The notes beneath the pieces are model-generated. The model did no database searches and had not been told where the DNA came from. It worked only from the letters and a program-made list of their open reading frames with translations. A program made the position numbers and the translations under genes. DNA of 64,000 bases from Prorocentrum cordatum (taxonomy: Eukaryota > Sar > Dinophyceae > Prorocentrales > Prorocentraceae): contig CAUYUJ010008114.1 of assembly GCA_963575745.1 (NCBI GenBank), positions 124,741 to 188,740 of the forward strand, written 5' to 3'. Shown here piece after piece: positions 10,060-20,195 of this stretch; position 1 is the first letter of the stretch, and each line of letters begins with the position of its first letter.

Positions 10060-10490
10060 TTGGCAACAGCTTCGCAGATGGAGGGCGGGACGTTTTCAAA
10101 ATGTGGTTCTCGCTATAACGCCGCGCGCATTCGCTTTCAACATGTGCAAGCATTTCGCATACTGAGGGCGAATTGCTTTCAAACTGTGGCTCTCGCCTTA
10201 GCGCCGCACACACTTGTGATACACAGCTGCAAGAGTTTCACGGATTGAAGGCGGATTGTTGAACATGTGGTTCTCGTTTTAGTGCCGCGCGCATTCGTTT
10301 TCAAAAACCGCAAGAGTTTCACAGGTTGAGAGCGGTTCTTTTTCAACCTGTGGTTCTCGCTTTAGCTCCGCGTGCATTCGTTGTTAGCAGGTGCAAGAGT
10401 TTCACGGATTGAGGGCGTTTTTTCAAAATGTGGTTCTCGCCGTAGCGCCGCGCACATTCTTTTTTAAGAGTTTGCAAGAGCTCCACGGAT
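10060..10490. repeat. Tandem repeat, about 82-bp unit, 5 copies
   Basis: GTGGTTCTCGCTATAACGCC-like words begin near 10103, 10183, 10266, 10350 and 10430. Each is followed by GCGCATTCG and CAAGAGTTTCACGGATTG-like words. Copies are diverged. No coding is supported. Confidence 0.85.
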
Positions 10491-10521
10491 TCCCATGATC
10501 AGCATGGTGCTTTGGAAGGGT

Positions 10522-10690
10522 TCAGGATTATGAGGGTGCAACAGTTAGTTGATTCGCGGTGTTGAAGTCCCAGGAACGGCGTTCTGGCACGACTCAGGAT
10601 CGTCAAGACGCAACAGTCGGGCTGATCCGTGGCGTTGAAATCCCGAGAACGAGGTTTTGGCATGCTTCAGGGTCTTGAAACGGATGTCTC
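10522..10690. repeat. Tandem repeat, about 74-bp unit, just over 2 copies
   Basis: The unit starting CAGGATTATGAGGGTGCAAC at about 10522 recurs as CAGGATCGTCAAGACGCAAC at about 10597 and begins again near 10669. The shared 3' half is GGTGTTGAAGTCCCAGGAAC-like. Confidence 0.75.
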
Positions 10691-10927
10691 CCAACGAGGC
10701 AGTTCCCTCGGTGGAAGTGAACCCTTGCAGGGGGCTGTGAAGAGGGAGCTTGGAGGGAAGGTTTATGCCAACATCGTTGATGGCTCTTGGGTTTACACTG
10801 GTCCTCCTTCTCATGCCTTCTCTATGCACATCCACTTCCCCCCCTCCCTCACCCCCCCCTTATGCTCGCACGCACCTCGGCCCATGGTGCGCCAACCCCC
10901 TCGTCCTGGCACTCGTCTTCCACTCGG

Positions 10928-11119
10928 CGGCGGGCGAGGGGGGGAAGTGAGAAGGAGACGGCCTCCTCAGGAGGCGGAGGGACTTCCCAGAAGCCCTCGC
11001 ACCTTCTGGGTGGTTTTCTGTGCCTTCGGGGAAGACTTCGAAAACGGTTCAGAAAGCCGAGGGATCTCCGAGCCTTCTGAGAAGGCCTGCCCCTTCTCAC
11101 TTCCCCACCTCGCCGCCGA
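10928..11119. mobile_element. Small non-autonomous TIR element (MITE-like)
   Basis: Terminal inverted repeats of about 27 bp: the left begins CGGCGGGCGAGGGGGGAAGT, and the right is its complement ending CACCTCGCCGCCG at 11119. Further inward complementarity (GAGAAGG with CCTTCTC, CTTCCCAGAAG words) suggests a folded interior. Total length is about 192 bp with no coding capacity. I saw no clear target-site duplication. Confidence 0.65.
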
Positions 11120-11574
11120 TCCACGGGAGGAGAAAGCACCCCGACACGCCTAAATATCGGGGATCAAGAGAACGCCCGCCAAGACAAGTCGATTGAAGAA
11201 ATCTGCACGGATCCACTCGACATTGGCAGACGAGTGTGTCATTGCAGTCCTTGGCTGGTTTTGCTAATCCACGTGCGTTTCGCCAGACATTCGGTTGTCT
11301 TTGGACGTCGATTAACTCGCTACCCCGCTGGGGTCCTTTCCGAGTGCGGTGCCGTGCGCACGCAGAGTTCCCTTGGCAGCTTTCGCAGAAGGCGTTGTGC
11401 TAAAGATTGCTTCGTCAATCTTCGAAAGATGATGTCGCCTGCTGACCAGCCCTGGGCGATTTCGGAACGGCCCTGCCCTGCCCGAGTTCTTCCCTCAGTG
11501 CGTCCCGCTTCGTCTGCGAGGGGCGCCTCTGGCTTGGCATGGGTGATCCTGCTGCCCCCGAGGGCGAGGAGGAC

Positions 11575-11695
11575 GATCGAGGTGGACGACCGAGGATCCA
11601 GGATCGAGGAGGCGAGGATCGAGGAGGCGAGGATCGAGGAGGAGGAGGAGGAGGAGGAGGAGCAGGAGGAGGAGGAGGAGGAGGAGGGCAAGGTT
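11575..11695. repeat. GAGGATCGAGGAGGC repeat and GAG tract
   Basis: Three units of GAGGATCGAGGAGGC-like sequence run into a GAG microsatellite. Segment 11120-11574 shows nothing recognisable. Confidence 0.8.
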
Positions 11696-11754
11696 TGGGA
11701 GGGACAGGCTCAGGGGGGTTGCATCGACCCTTAATCTCACACTGGTCGCCGATG

Positions 11755-11957
11755 GGGACCTGACATCCCGCCCCGCCCAGAATCGTGCGGATGCAACATC
11801 GGGGGCATATCGCCGATCTGTCGGCGATGCATCGCCGATTCAAGGTTCGTCTGTGACGATGTTTCGACTATTGTTGATCCCCTTCTGGGCACCTCTGGGC
11901 TACTTTTGCTCTCCTTCCAAAAACCACCTGTAGGAGGACATGCCCGGCCCAAGTCTG
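11755..11957. mobile_element. Degenerate member of the GTCGGGC-TGTCCC TIR family
   Basis: The right end reads CCACCTGTAGGAGGACATGC then CCGGCCC, matching the right ends of the elements at 12573 and 47935. The left end is poorly conserved. The interior contains GACGATGTTTCGACTATTGT, similar to the interiors of the 45.8 and 47.9 kb copies. Confidence 0.4.
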
Positions 11958-12449
11958 TCCCCCCCCCCCGCAGCGCTGCGCCTCTCGGAAGCCGTGCAAG
12001 GGCTGCTAAATCCGTGGCTGCCAAAATCGATCGCCGGGAAGTTGTCTCCGTCCTTCCGGGAAGCAGCCGGTGGACTGTTTCGCGTGCCCCGCCCCGTTCC
12101 GGGAAGTTGCTTTTTCTTTCCAGGAGGGCCGTTTTAGCAGCCACGGTTTTAGCAGCCCTCGCCAAACCACCCCAACCCGACCCGAAGGCTCAGATTTAGC
12201 CTCGCTTTCCAGTGGGGGGTGGGGTCGGGAAACATGGAGAAAACACATGGAACCCGTGCCCCCCCCCCAACCTGAAATTCGGGTCTTCGGGGTGGGTTGG
12301 GGTGGTCTGGTAGGTAATCAGGCCAGCTTTCGAGCCTCGGACCCTGCGGCGCATCCCACACCCCCGAGGTGAAGAACCCTGGCTGCGCGACGGAGGCCCG
12401 CGGCGCGCGCCCCGGCAAACGTCCCTGCCCGGCGGCCTCGCCGGGGGGC

Positions 12450-12534
12450 CGCCCCCTCCTCCTCCTCCTCCTCCTCCTCCTCCTCCTCCTCCTCCTCCTC
12501 CTCCTCCTCCTCCTCCTCCTCCTCCTCCTCCTCT
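12450..12534. repeat. (TCC)n microsatellite
   Basis: Near-perfect TCC repeat of about 28 units. Confidence 0.97.
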
Positions 12535-12572
12535 CGCCCGGGGCATTGGGGGCAGCGCTGGGGGGCTTGGCT

Positions 12573-12767
12573 TAAGTCGGGCCTGTCCCCCATACAGGGG
12601 GATTTTCGACGAGAAATAGAAAAGATACCCCAACAAAAAGTCAAAAAAGAGTCCGAAAAGAGTCTGGGGACTCTGTTTTGAGTATTTTTTTGCCTTTTTG
12701 GGGGTAGTCTTGCGGTACGTTTCATTTTTCGTAGAAAATCCCTCTGTAGGGGGACAGGCCCGACTTC
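12573..12767. mobile_element. Small TIR element of the GTCGGGC-TGTCCC family
   Basis: The left end AAGTCGGGCCTGTCCCCCAT, followed by ACAGGGGGATTTTCG, is mirrored at the right end by its complement (CGTAGAAAATCCCTCTGTAG, then GGGGACAGGCCCGACTT). The TIRs are about 34-40 bp and the interior is AT-rich, about 120 bp, with no coding. Related copies lie at 45823, 46386 and 47935, and a degraded one at 11755. The family is non-autonomous. Confidence 0.8.
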
Positions 12768-12993
12768 AAGGCTCGGCATCGCTCGGACGTGTGCATGTTT
12801 TCCTCGGCGAGGACCGTCGAGGAGCCTCCTTGATCACTTGGCGAAGGAGCCACGCACGACACCGAAAACAAAGCACAGGGAATAGACCTCCGAGCGATGG
12901 CCAGGGGGAGGTGGGCCCCGAGGGCGGCCCAGAGTGGGGTGGTGACTAGGTGGGGGGGGGGAGATCTCGGAGCAGGAACATCGCGATAAACAT

Positions 12994-13129
12994 AAGCTTG
13001 TGGCGCTCCGCGCGGATCTCTTGGATCTGCGCCGGGTCCCCTTGGCGGCGCCTCCGGCGCCGCCCCGCGCGCAAGGGAGGGGGGGTCCAGCTCAGATCCA
13101 AGGGGTCCGCGCGGACCGCCAACACTTGA
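12994..13129. repeat. Foldback hairpin element, copy 3
   Basis: The left arm AAGCTTGTGGCGCTCCGCGC is paired with TCCGCGCGGACCGCCAACAC ending near 13129. The mid-arm GGATCTGCGC and the GGCGCC-rich loop are as in the other copies. A TAAACAT word borders the left arm. It lies about 200 bp outside the left end of the giant palindrome. Confidence 0.85.
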
Positions 13130-13333
13130 TGCTCTTGCCGTGTTTTCTTCCACTGCACGAGGGGGGTCATGACTGGGGGGGGGGGGACATCATTCAGGAG
13201 GAAAAGAAACACACAGACACAATTAATCGTCGCATCCCCAGAAAATATGGGGAAATATGGGAAGTGGGGGGGAAGACAAAAACCAAAAAAAAATAGGAGA
13301 ATATGGGAAGTCCTGTTATTTGTGTCTAGTTAT
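13130..13333. other. Left flank of the giant palindrome
   Basis: A purine-rich, locally AT-rich stretch with G runs and two GAAAATATGGGGAAATATGG-like words. No match is seen in the right flank after 33923, so the palindrome homology stops here. No gene. Confidence 0.6.
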
Positions 13334-13425
13334 AAGTCGTGTTCCTGCTAAGTGGGCTTCTGTTCTGCTGAGTGGGCTCCAGATGTGCTTGATCCAGTTG
13401 TCAGCTCCGCCTCCTGCTGCTGGTC
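13334..13425 (+). repeat. Left terminal motif of palindrome copy 1
   Basis: About 92 bp containing GTGTTCCTGCTAAGTGGGCT, CAGATGTGCTTGATCCAG and CCGCCTCCTGCTGCTGGTC. Its inverted partner is 33831-33923. The TGCTAAGTGGGCTTCTG word is itself doubled (TGCTGAGTGGGCTCC follows). A shorter version begins palindrome copy 2 at 48735. Confidence 0.85.
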
Positions 13426-13429
13426 TTGT

Positions 13430-13740
13430 TGTTCCTCCTCGTCGTCTTCCTCCTCCTCCTCCACTTCCTCCTCCTCTCCTCCTCCCCTTCCTTCCTCTTT
13501 TCACGTCCTACTAGCACCTCGTCCTCTCCCTCCTCCTCTTCCTTGCCTCCTCCCCCTCCCCCTCCTCCTCTCCTCCTCCTCCTCCTCCCTCCTCCTCCTC
13601 CCTCCTCCTCCTCCTCCTCCTCCTCCTCCTCCTCCTCCTGCCTCCTCCTCCCCCCTCCTCCTCCTCCTCCTCCTCCTCCTCCTCTTCCTCCTCCTCCTCC
13701 TCCTCATCCTCCTCCTCCTCCTCCTCCCCCTCCTCTGCCT
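13430..13740. repeat. CTC/TCC pyrimidine tract, left arm
   Basis: CTC, TCC and CCT triplets. The mirror tract of GAG/GGA lies at 33597-33830, and the copy-2 equivalent at 49009-49160 is much shorter. Not coding. 13741-13820 holds four CTTTCGGCGGCC-like units. Confidence 0.9.
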
Positions 13741-13820
13741 CGTCGCCCTTCGGCGGCCTTCAGCGGCCGTCGGTGGCTTTCGGCAGCCCCTGGCGGCCTT
13801 CGGCGGCTTTCGGCGGCCCT

Positions 13821-13890
13821 CGTCGTGTTCCTGCTAAGTTCGCTTCCGATGTGCTTGATCCTGTTGCCAGCCCCGCCTCCTGCTACTGGT
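13821..13890 (+). repeat. Subterminal copy of the palindrome end motif
   Basis: CGTCGTGTTCCTGCTAAGTT, GATGTGCTTGATCCTGTTGC and CCTCCTGCTACTGGT repeat the outer terminal motif in the same orientation about 490 bp inward. Inverted partner at 33445-33531; copy-2 equivalent at 49246-49315. The end sequence is therefore present twice per arm. Confidence 0.8.
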
Positions 13891-14059
13891 GTTGCACTGT
13901 GGTTCATGCCAAGTTGCACGGAGAGACCTGGAAAACAACTCCACATCCTCCTCATCGCGCTCCTTCTCTCCCTCGCTCTCTCTCTTTTTCTCTCTCTCTC
14001 TCTCTCTATCTCTATTTCTCTCTCTCTCTCTCTCTTTTTATCCCGCATCCCCCACAGTG

Positions 14060-14240
14060 GAAGCCTCAGTCTCATGCCCATCTGCACTTGCATTTTGCAT
14101 ATGCTGCATTGCACTTGCATGGAATGCCATTGCATTGTGTTGCATTGCATGGCATTGCATGGCATTGCATTACAACGCATGGGATTGCATTTCTGTTGCG
14201 TCACTTCCCATTGCGCTGCGTTGCGTTGCGTTGAGAGTTC
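14060..14240. repeat. ATTGCATGGC short tandem repeats
   Basis: TTGCATTGCATGGCATTGC-type 10-bp and 5-bp words (TGCGT, TGCAT). The mirror block is at 33205-33310 and the copy-2 block at 49500-49655. A CT dinucleotide tract precedes it at 13960-14040 (49390-49465 in copy 2). Confidence 0.85.
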
Positions 14241-16050
14241 CTCGCAACTCTGGGCTCCGAGCTGCCAGGGGCAATGTGGCCTGGCCCATTTCGCCTGACT
14301 CATCCTCGCAACTCTGGGATCCAAAATGCCACGCGCGAAGTGGTCCAGTCCATTTCGCCTGAGACGTCCTCGCAACTCTGGGCTCAGATATGCCCCTAAC
14401 CTGAGGATGTCCAGCCCGTTTCGCCTTAGACATACTCGCAACTCTTGGCTCAGACATGCCGAGCGCGAGGTGATCTGGAAAAGCTTATTTCAGACATTCT
14501 CGCCTGAGACATTCTCCTCAACTCTGCGAGATGCCGCGCGCGAGGTGGTCTGGCCAATTTCGCCTGAGACATCTTCGCAACTCTGGGCTCCCAGATGCCG
14601 CGCGCGAAGAGGTGCGGCCCGGCTCGCCTGAGGATCCTTGCAAATCCGGGCTCATATATGTCCTGGATTAATGTGGTTCGGGCCCACTTCGCCTGAGACC
14701 TCCTCGCAGCTCTGGGTTCCGAGATACCTCTCGCGAGGTGGTCTGGCCCATTTTCGCCAGAGGCATCATCGAAACTCTGGAATCGGAAATGCTCTGACTG
14801 AGTTGGTCCAGCACGATTCGCCTGTGACATCCTCGCAACTCTGGGCTCAGATATGCCCTGACCTGAGGTGGTCTGGCCCCATTCGCCCGGGGCATTCACG
14901 CACCTCCGAGATCCGAGATGCCAGGCGCGAGGTGGCCCAGTCAAACTCGCCTCAGACCTCCTCGCAACTCTGGGTTCCGAGATGCCGCGTGCGAAGCGGT
15001 CCGGCTAATTTTGCCTGCGACATCTTCGCAACTCTGGGCTCCAAGATGTCGTGCGTGGGCTCAGGGATACTCTGACACAAGGTGGTCCAGCCTGTTTCGC
15101 CTGGGACATCCTCGCAACTCCAGGCTCAGAAATGCCGCGTGCGAGGTGGTCGGGCCCGTTTGGCCAGAGGCATCATCGAAACTCTGGGATCGGAAATGCT
15201 CTGACTGAGTTGGTCCGGAACGATTCGCCTGTGACATCCTCGCAAATCTGGGCTCAGATATGTCCTGACCTGAGGCGGTCTGGCCCCATTCGCCCGGGGC
15301 ATTCACGCAACTCTGAGATCCGAGATGCCAGGCGCGAGGTGGCCCAGTCAAACTCGCCTCAGACCTCCTCGCAACTCTGGGCTCCGAGATGCCGCGTGCG
15401 AAGCGGTCCGGCTAATTTTGCCTGCGACATCTTCGCAACTCTGGGCTCCAAGAAGTCGCGCGCGGGCTCAGGGATACTCTGACATAAGGTGGTCCAGCCT
15501 GTTTCGCCTGGGACATCCTCGCAACTCCAGGCTCAGAGATGCCGCGTGCGAGGTGGTCGGGCCCGTTTCGCCTGAGACATCCTCGCAACTTTGGTCTCTG
15601 AACTGTTGTGGCCTGAAGTGATCTGGCCCATGTCGCCAGAGACATCCTCACAACTCTGGGCTCGAAATTGCGACGCGTGAGGTTGTCCGGTCCAGTTCGC
15701 CTGAGACATCCTCGCAATTCTGGGCTCAGAGATGCTCCTGACTTGAGGTGATCTGGCCCATTTTCGCCTGAGACATCTTCGCAACTCTGGGCTCAGACAT
15801 GTTGCGCCCGAGGTCGCTTGGCCAATATGGCCTGATGCATCCCCGCAACTCCGGGCACAGAGATGATGCGCTCGAGGTACTCCGGCCAGATTTGCCTGAT
15901 CCATCCTCGCAACTCTGGGCTCCAAAATGCCGCGCCAGAGATGGTCGGGCCAATTTCGCCTGAGACCTCCTCGCAACTCAGGGCTCCGAGATGCCGCGCA
16001 CGAGGTAGTCCAGTCAGTTTTGCCTGAGACATCCTCACAACTGGGCTCCG
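14235..16050 (+). repeat. 64-bp tandem array, left arm outer block
   Basis: About 28 diverged units of roughly 64 bp, built on CTCGCAACTCTGGGCTCAGA, GATGCCGCGCGCGAGGTGGT, CTGGCCCATTTCGCCTGAGA and CATC. Adjacent repeats 15070-15480 resemble 14660-15070, so a higher-order unit of about 410 bp is likely. The mirror array is 31800-33205 and the copy-2 array 49650-51465. Frames reading ELRGCLRRNGPDHLARG-like peptides are translations of this repeat. Confidence 0.95.
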
Positions 16051-18430
16051 ATGGGGCCAGGCCCAAGCTTCCTGTTACACTACACTGCTAATATCGAGTT
16101 GTGCCCCAGGAGGGGTCCAGGCGCCCCTGCCCCGAGGGGGCAGTTAGCCGGCGCCGAGGCGAGAACATGAATTTCGGACACGCCCTGGTACACGTTGAAA
16201 TCTCCAGCGAGAGGAGAACTTCGAGGGCGAGGAGGAGAACCAGGAGAACGAGGTGGGGCGAGAAGAACCAGGAGGAATAACATCAGGAACACGATGGTGA
16301 TAACGAGGAAAATAAGAGGACGAGGAAGAAGAAAGACGAGGAGAAAGAGGAACGGGATGACGGGGGGAGGAGAAGGAGGGGGAGGAGAAGGAGGTTTGGG
16401 AAGGGGGAAAGGGCAAGAAGCATGGCAAAGAGGACGATGCCAGCAATGACGACGACTGTGATGATGACAAGGGCGCAGGCAAATCAGGGGCGGGAGGACG
16501 ATGATTCGGTGGACGCGCAAACAATGTTTGGAGCCACCCTGGCTCAAAATCGCTGTCGGGGATGCTGGACTGAGCCTATAAATCGGTATGTTGGTGATGC
16601 TTCTCCGCCTCGTCACCATCCTTGTCCTGGTCCTCTTTCTGCTGCTGCCTCCTCCATCTTCCCCCATACTCCTCCTGCTCCTCCTTGCAGCCCCCTCTCT
16701 CCTCCAGACTCCAGCAGGGCCCCCTTGGACTGTGCGAATGTTGATGCTAAGAACGGTTATGCGCCTGTCGGTACCAGCATCGCTATCGATACCAGTACCG
16801 ATGCCGGTACAGGTACCGGTACCAAGCCATGATCGGCATCGGTATTTCAACAGAAGATACAGCCAACACTAACAGCTTTTCGCTTCCGATCGAGCCCCCT
16901 GCCCCTGGGGTCTTAGGCGTTTGCCGCATTCTACACGTTCTCGGCAAGGCCAACCCAGCGGCCCTGCTGAGAGCACGTGGCGCGGCGAACGTCTAGGATC
17001 TACACGGCGGCGTCTGCTGAGATGAGGTTTGCGCTGTAGGGGTCTTCCCACCGAGGCACGCGGGTGCCTCTGCTGAGAGGACGTGGGTCTGACCCTGGGA
17101 TCGTCATCTGGCCCTGATGAAACAAGCTCTACTTGGAGGGCGTCGTCTCATCACGCCCAGCGGGCGATCCCAGGATCAGGCCCGCGCCTTCTCAGCAGAG
17201 GCACCCGGGTGCCCCTGCTGAGAAGAGCCTTGCAGCGCAGACTTTCTCTCAGCAGAGGCCGCCGCGTAGATCTCTTGGGCGTTTGCCGCGGCCTCGGCCG
17301 GCCGTCCGCTTCTGCCGCGGCGGGTGGCCGCCCGTTCATCCGATTCGTCTTCGTCGTAGTCGTCGCCGTCGTCGTCATCAGGGCCCTCATTGTTGTCGTC
17401 GACGTTATCATCATTATCATCACCATCGTCGTCATCATCATCATCGTCCTTATCATCATCGTGGTCATCGTCATCACCACCGTGCTCATCATCAAATTCA
17501 CTCGCAATCAACTTCATGACGAATCATTGCAACCGTTGTTGTCGTCACCTTGAGCGCCGATACCGTTTTGATATATTGCAGTCGTCATGGTCGGCGGGTC
17601 GCCGCCATCGTTGCGATCCACCTCGTCACGGCAATCATATTATTCATCTTCATCCTCCGCTGTATCTTCCTCTGCCTTCTGATACTCTGCGCATCTGCGG
17701 CCCATCTGATCCTCTTTAATTCATCCTTGGGGCGGCGGGCGAGACGTGAGAAAAAGCAGGACGTGGAGGAGCAGCGGAAGGATGGGGGATCTGCGGGGCA
17801 GCAGCAGCAGAAGGATGACGCGGAGCAGCGACGAATGAGGAATATATTAAGGCCAGGGTCCAGCATCCCCATCAGCGACTCTAGTTTTAATGTGGTTTCA
17901 AAACTTGTTCTCGTCCTCCGAGTCACCGTCCTCCTGTTCCTGATTTGCGTGCGCCCTTGTCGTTATCAACGTCGTCGTTGTTGTTTATGTCGCCGTCCTC
18001 ATCGTGTTTCTCGCCGTCCACCCTCCTACGCAACATCATCGTCATCCCTTCTCCTCCGCATCCTCATGCCGTTCCTCCTACTTCTCGCCGTTACTTTCCT
18101 CCTCCTCCTCCTCCTCCTCCTCCTCCTCTTCATCATCCTTCTCATCATCGTGCTCCTGATGCTCTTCCTCATCCGGGTTCTCCTCGCCCCTCCTCGTACT
18201 CAAAGTTATCCTTCTTGCCTTCATATTTCTCCTTTCGCCGGAGATTTCCTCAACATATATATTCTGGCCTGGCGCTCCCGCCTGAGACGTCCTTCCACAT
18301 GAATCAGAAATCCGGCTCTCGCCTCGGCACCGGTTAACTGCCCCCTCGGGCCAAGGGCGGTTGAACCCCTCCTGGAGGACGACTCGATAACTAGTCGTGT
18401 GGTTTTGGCACGTCTGGGAGCCCTTTTGCG
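16050..18430. repeat. Inner palindrome, left arm of copy 1 (about 2.4 kb)
   Basis: The left half carries CAGGAGGGGTCCAGGCGCCC, GGGGGCAGTTAGCCGGCGCC and GAGGCGAGA (16109-16170). The right half carries the complements (CTCGCCTCGGCACCGGTTAA, CTGCCCCCTCGGGCC, GGGCGGTTGAACCCCTCCTG, 18320-18380). The centre is near 17125, between GACCCTGGGATCGTCATCTG and its complement GGCGATCCCAGGATCAGGCC. CTGCTGAGA words recur around the centre. Trinucleotide tracts fill both halves. The 64-bp arrays flank it in opposite orientations. Equivalents: 29310-31800 and 51465-53850. Confidence 0.85.
16768..16850. repeat. GGTACC / GATACC palindromic cluster
   Basis: Dense short words GGTACC, GATACC, GATGCC and GATCGG, several self-complementary, in about 80 bp. 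The same cluster occurs at 30960-31045 and 52155-52240. Confidence 0.8.
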
Positions 18431-19505
18431 AGGATGTCTCAGGCGAACGGGTTGGGCCACCTAGCGCGCCACATCTCGGAGCCCAGCGTTGCGAAAAGGT
18501 CTCAGGCGAAACTGGCCGGGCTACCTCAATTCAGGGCATCCTTGAACCTGGCCAGACCACCTCGCGCGCAGCGTCTCTGAGGCTGGAGTTGCGAGGATGC
18601 CTCAGGCGAAGCGCGCCGGCCAACCTCGCGCGCGGCATGCCTGAGCCCATAGTTGCGAAGATGTCTCGGGCGGAAAGGGCCAGACCACCTCAGGTCAGAG
18701 CATCTCTGAACCCAGAATTGCGAGGATGTCTCGGGGAAAGTTGGCCAGACTTTCGCGCGCGGCATGGAGGAACCCAGAATTCCGAGGATGTCGGAGGCGA
18801 AAATGGTTAAACCACCCTGCGCGCGACATCTAGGAGCCCAGAGTTGCGAGGATACCTCAGGCGAAACTGGCTGGACCACCTCGCGCCTGGCATCTCGGAG
18901 ACCAGAGTTGCGATAATGTCCCAAGCGAACTGGGCCGGACCACCTCAAGTCAGGGCATATCTGAGTTTGGAGTTGCGGAAATGTTTCAAGCGAATCGGGC
19001 CGGACCAAATCAGGTCAGAGCATCTCCAATCCCAGAGCTGCGATGATGTCTCGGGCGAGAATGTCCGGACCGTTTCGTGCGCGGCATGTCTTAGTCTTAA
19101 CCCAGAACTGCAAGGGTGTCTCAGGCAAAATGGGCCAGACCACCTCGCGAAAGGCATCTCTGAGCCCAGAGTTGCGAGGATATCTCAGTCGAAACGGGCT
19201 GTACCACATCAAGTCAGTGCGTATCTGAGCCCAGTGTTGCGAGGATGCTCACGCGAGCCCGGCCGCACCATCTCGCGCACGGCATCTAAGCCCAGAGTTG
19301 CGAAGATGTCTCAGGCGAAACTGACCAGGTCACCTCAGGTTCAGGCATCTCTGAGGCCAGAGTCGCGAGAATGTCTGAGGCAAAATTGTCTGGTTCACCT
19401 CGCGCGCGGCATGTCTGAGCCCAGACTTGCGAGGATGTCTAAGGCGATTTGGACTGGACCTGCTCAGGTCACGACATCTCTTAGCCCAGAGTTGCAAGGA
19501 TGCCT
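18400..19505 (-). repeat. 64-bp tandem array, left arm inner block (inverted)
   Basis: The same family as 14235-16050 but complementary (GTTGCGAGGATGTCTCAGGC). About 17 units. Mirror block 28175-29310; copy-2 block 53830-54925, which differs by unit gains and losses (an extra unit near 54660-54725, a missing one near 54060). Confidence 0.93.
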
Positions 19506-19509
19506 ATGG

Positions 19510-20195
19510 CTTCCACTGTAGGGGCCAGCGAGCCTCGCAAAGTCACCGACCTCGGTGATCGGTGACCTGCCAGGGCCTCCAAAAAGCCTCGCGAGGTCAC
19601 CGACGTCGGCGACCTCCCGGGGCCCTCAACGGGCCTCGCGAGGTCACCGACCTCGGTGACTTGCTGGCGCCTCCAGCGAGCCACGCAAGGTCACTGGCCT
19701 GTGTTCGATATACGGTCACATGCTGGGGGGTCCAAGAGCCTTGCAAGGTCTCAGTGACATGCCGGGGCCTTCAACGGGCCCCATGAGGACACCCACCTCG
19801 GAGACCTTCGGGCTTTCAGCGGGCTTCGCAAGGCCACCGGCCTGGGTTTGAGACTAAGTGACCTGCCAGGGGCTCCAAAGAGCCTCGCAAAATCACCGAC
19901 CTCGGTGACCTCCCGGGGCCCTCAACGGGCCTCGCGAGGTCACCGACCTCGGTGACCTGCCCGGGCCTCCAGCGGGCCACGCAAGGTCACCGGCCCGTGT
20001 TTGACATGCGGTGGCCTGCCAGGAGTTCCAACGAGCCTCGCAGGGTCACGGACCTCGGTGACCTTCCGTGGCCTTCAACGGGCCTCGGGCCTCCAACGGG
20101 CCTCGCAAGGTCACCGTCCTGTATTCGGCATTCGGTGGCCCGCCCAGGCCTCCAAAGGGCCTCGCGAGGTCACCAACCTCGGTGACCTGCCAGGG
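19510..20195. repeat. GGTCACCGA / TCGGTGACC array, left arm
   Basis: Units of about 50-100 bp, each carrying GGTCACCGACCTCGGTGACC, a perfect 9-bp inverted repeat around CC, separated by GGGCCTCGCGAGGTCACC-like and CCTCCAACGGGCC words. Mirror array 27285-28170; copy-2 arrays 54945-55625 and 62975-63720. Confidence 0.92.

Noticed and set aside
14235-16050. CRISPR array
   Set aside because: Units are whole diverged 64-bp tandem repeats without a constant repeat separated by unique spacers, and the sequence is eukaryotic.
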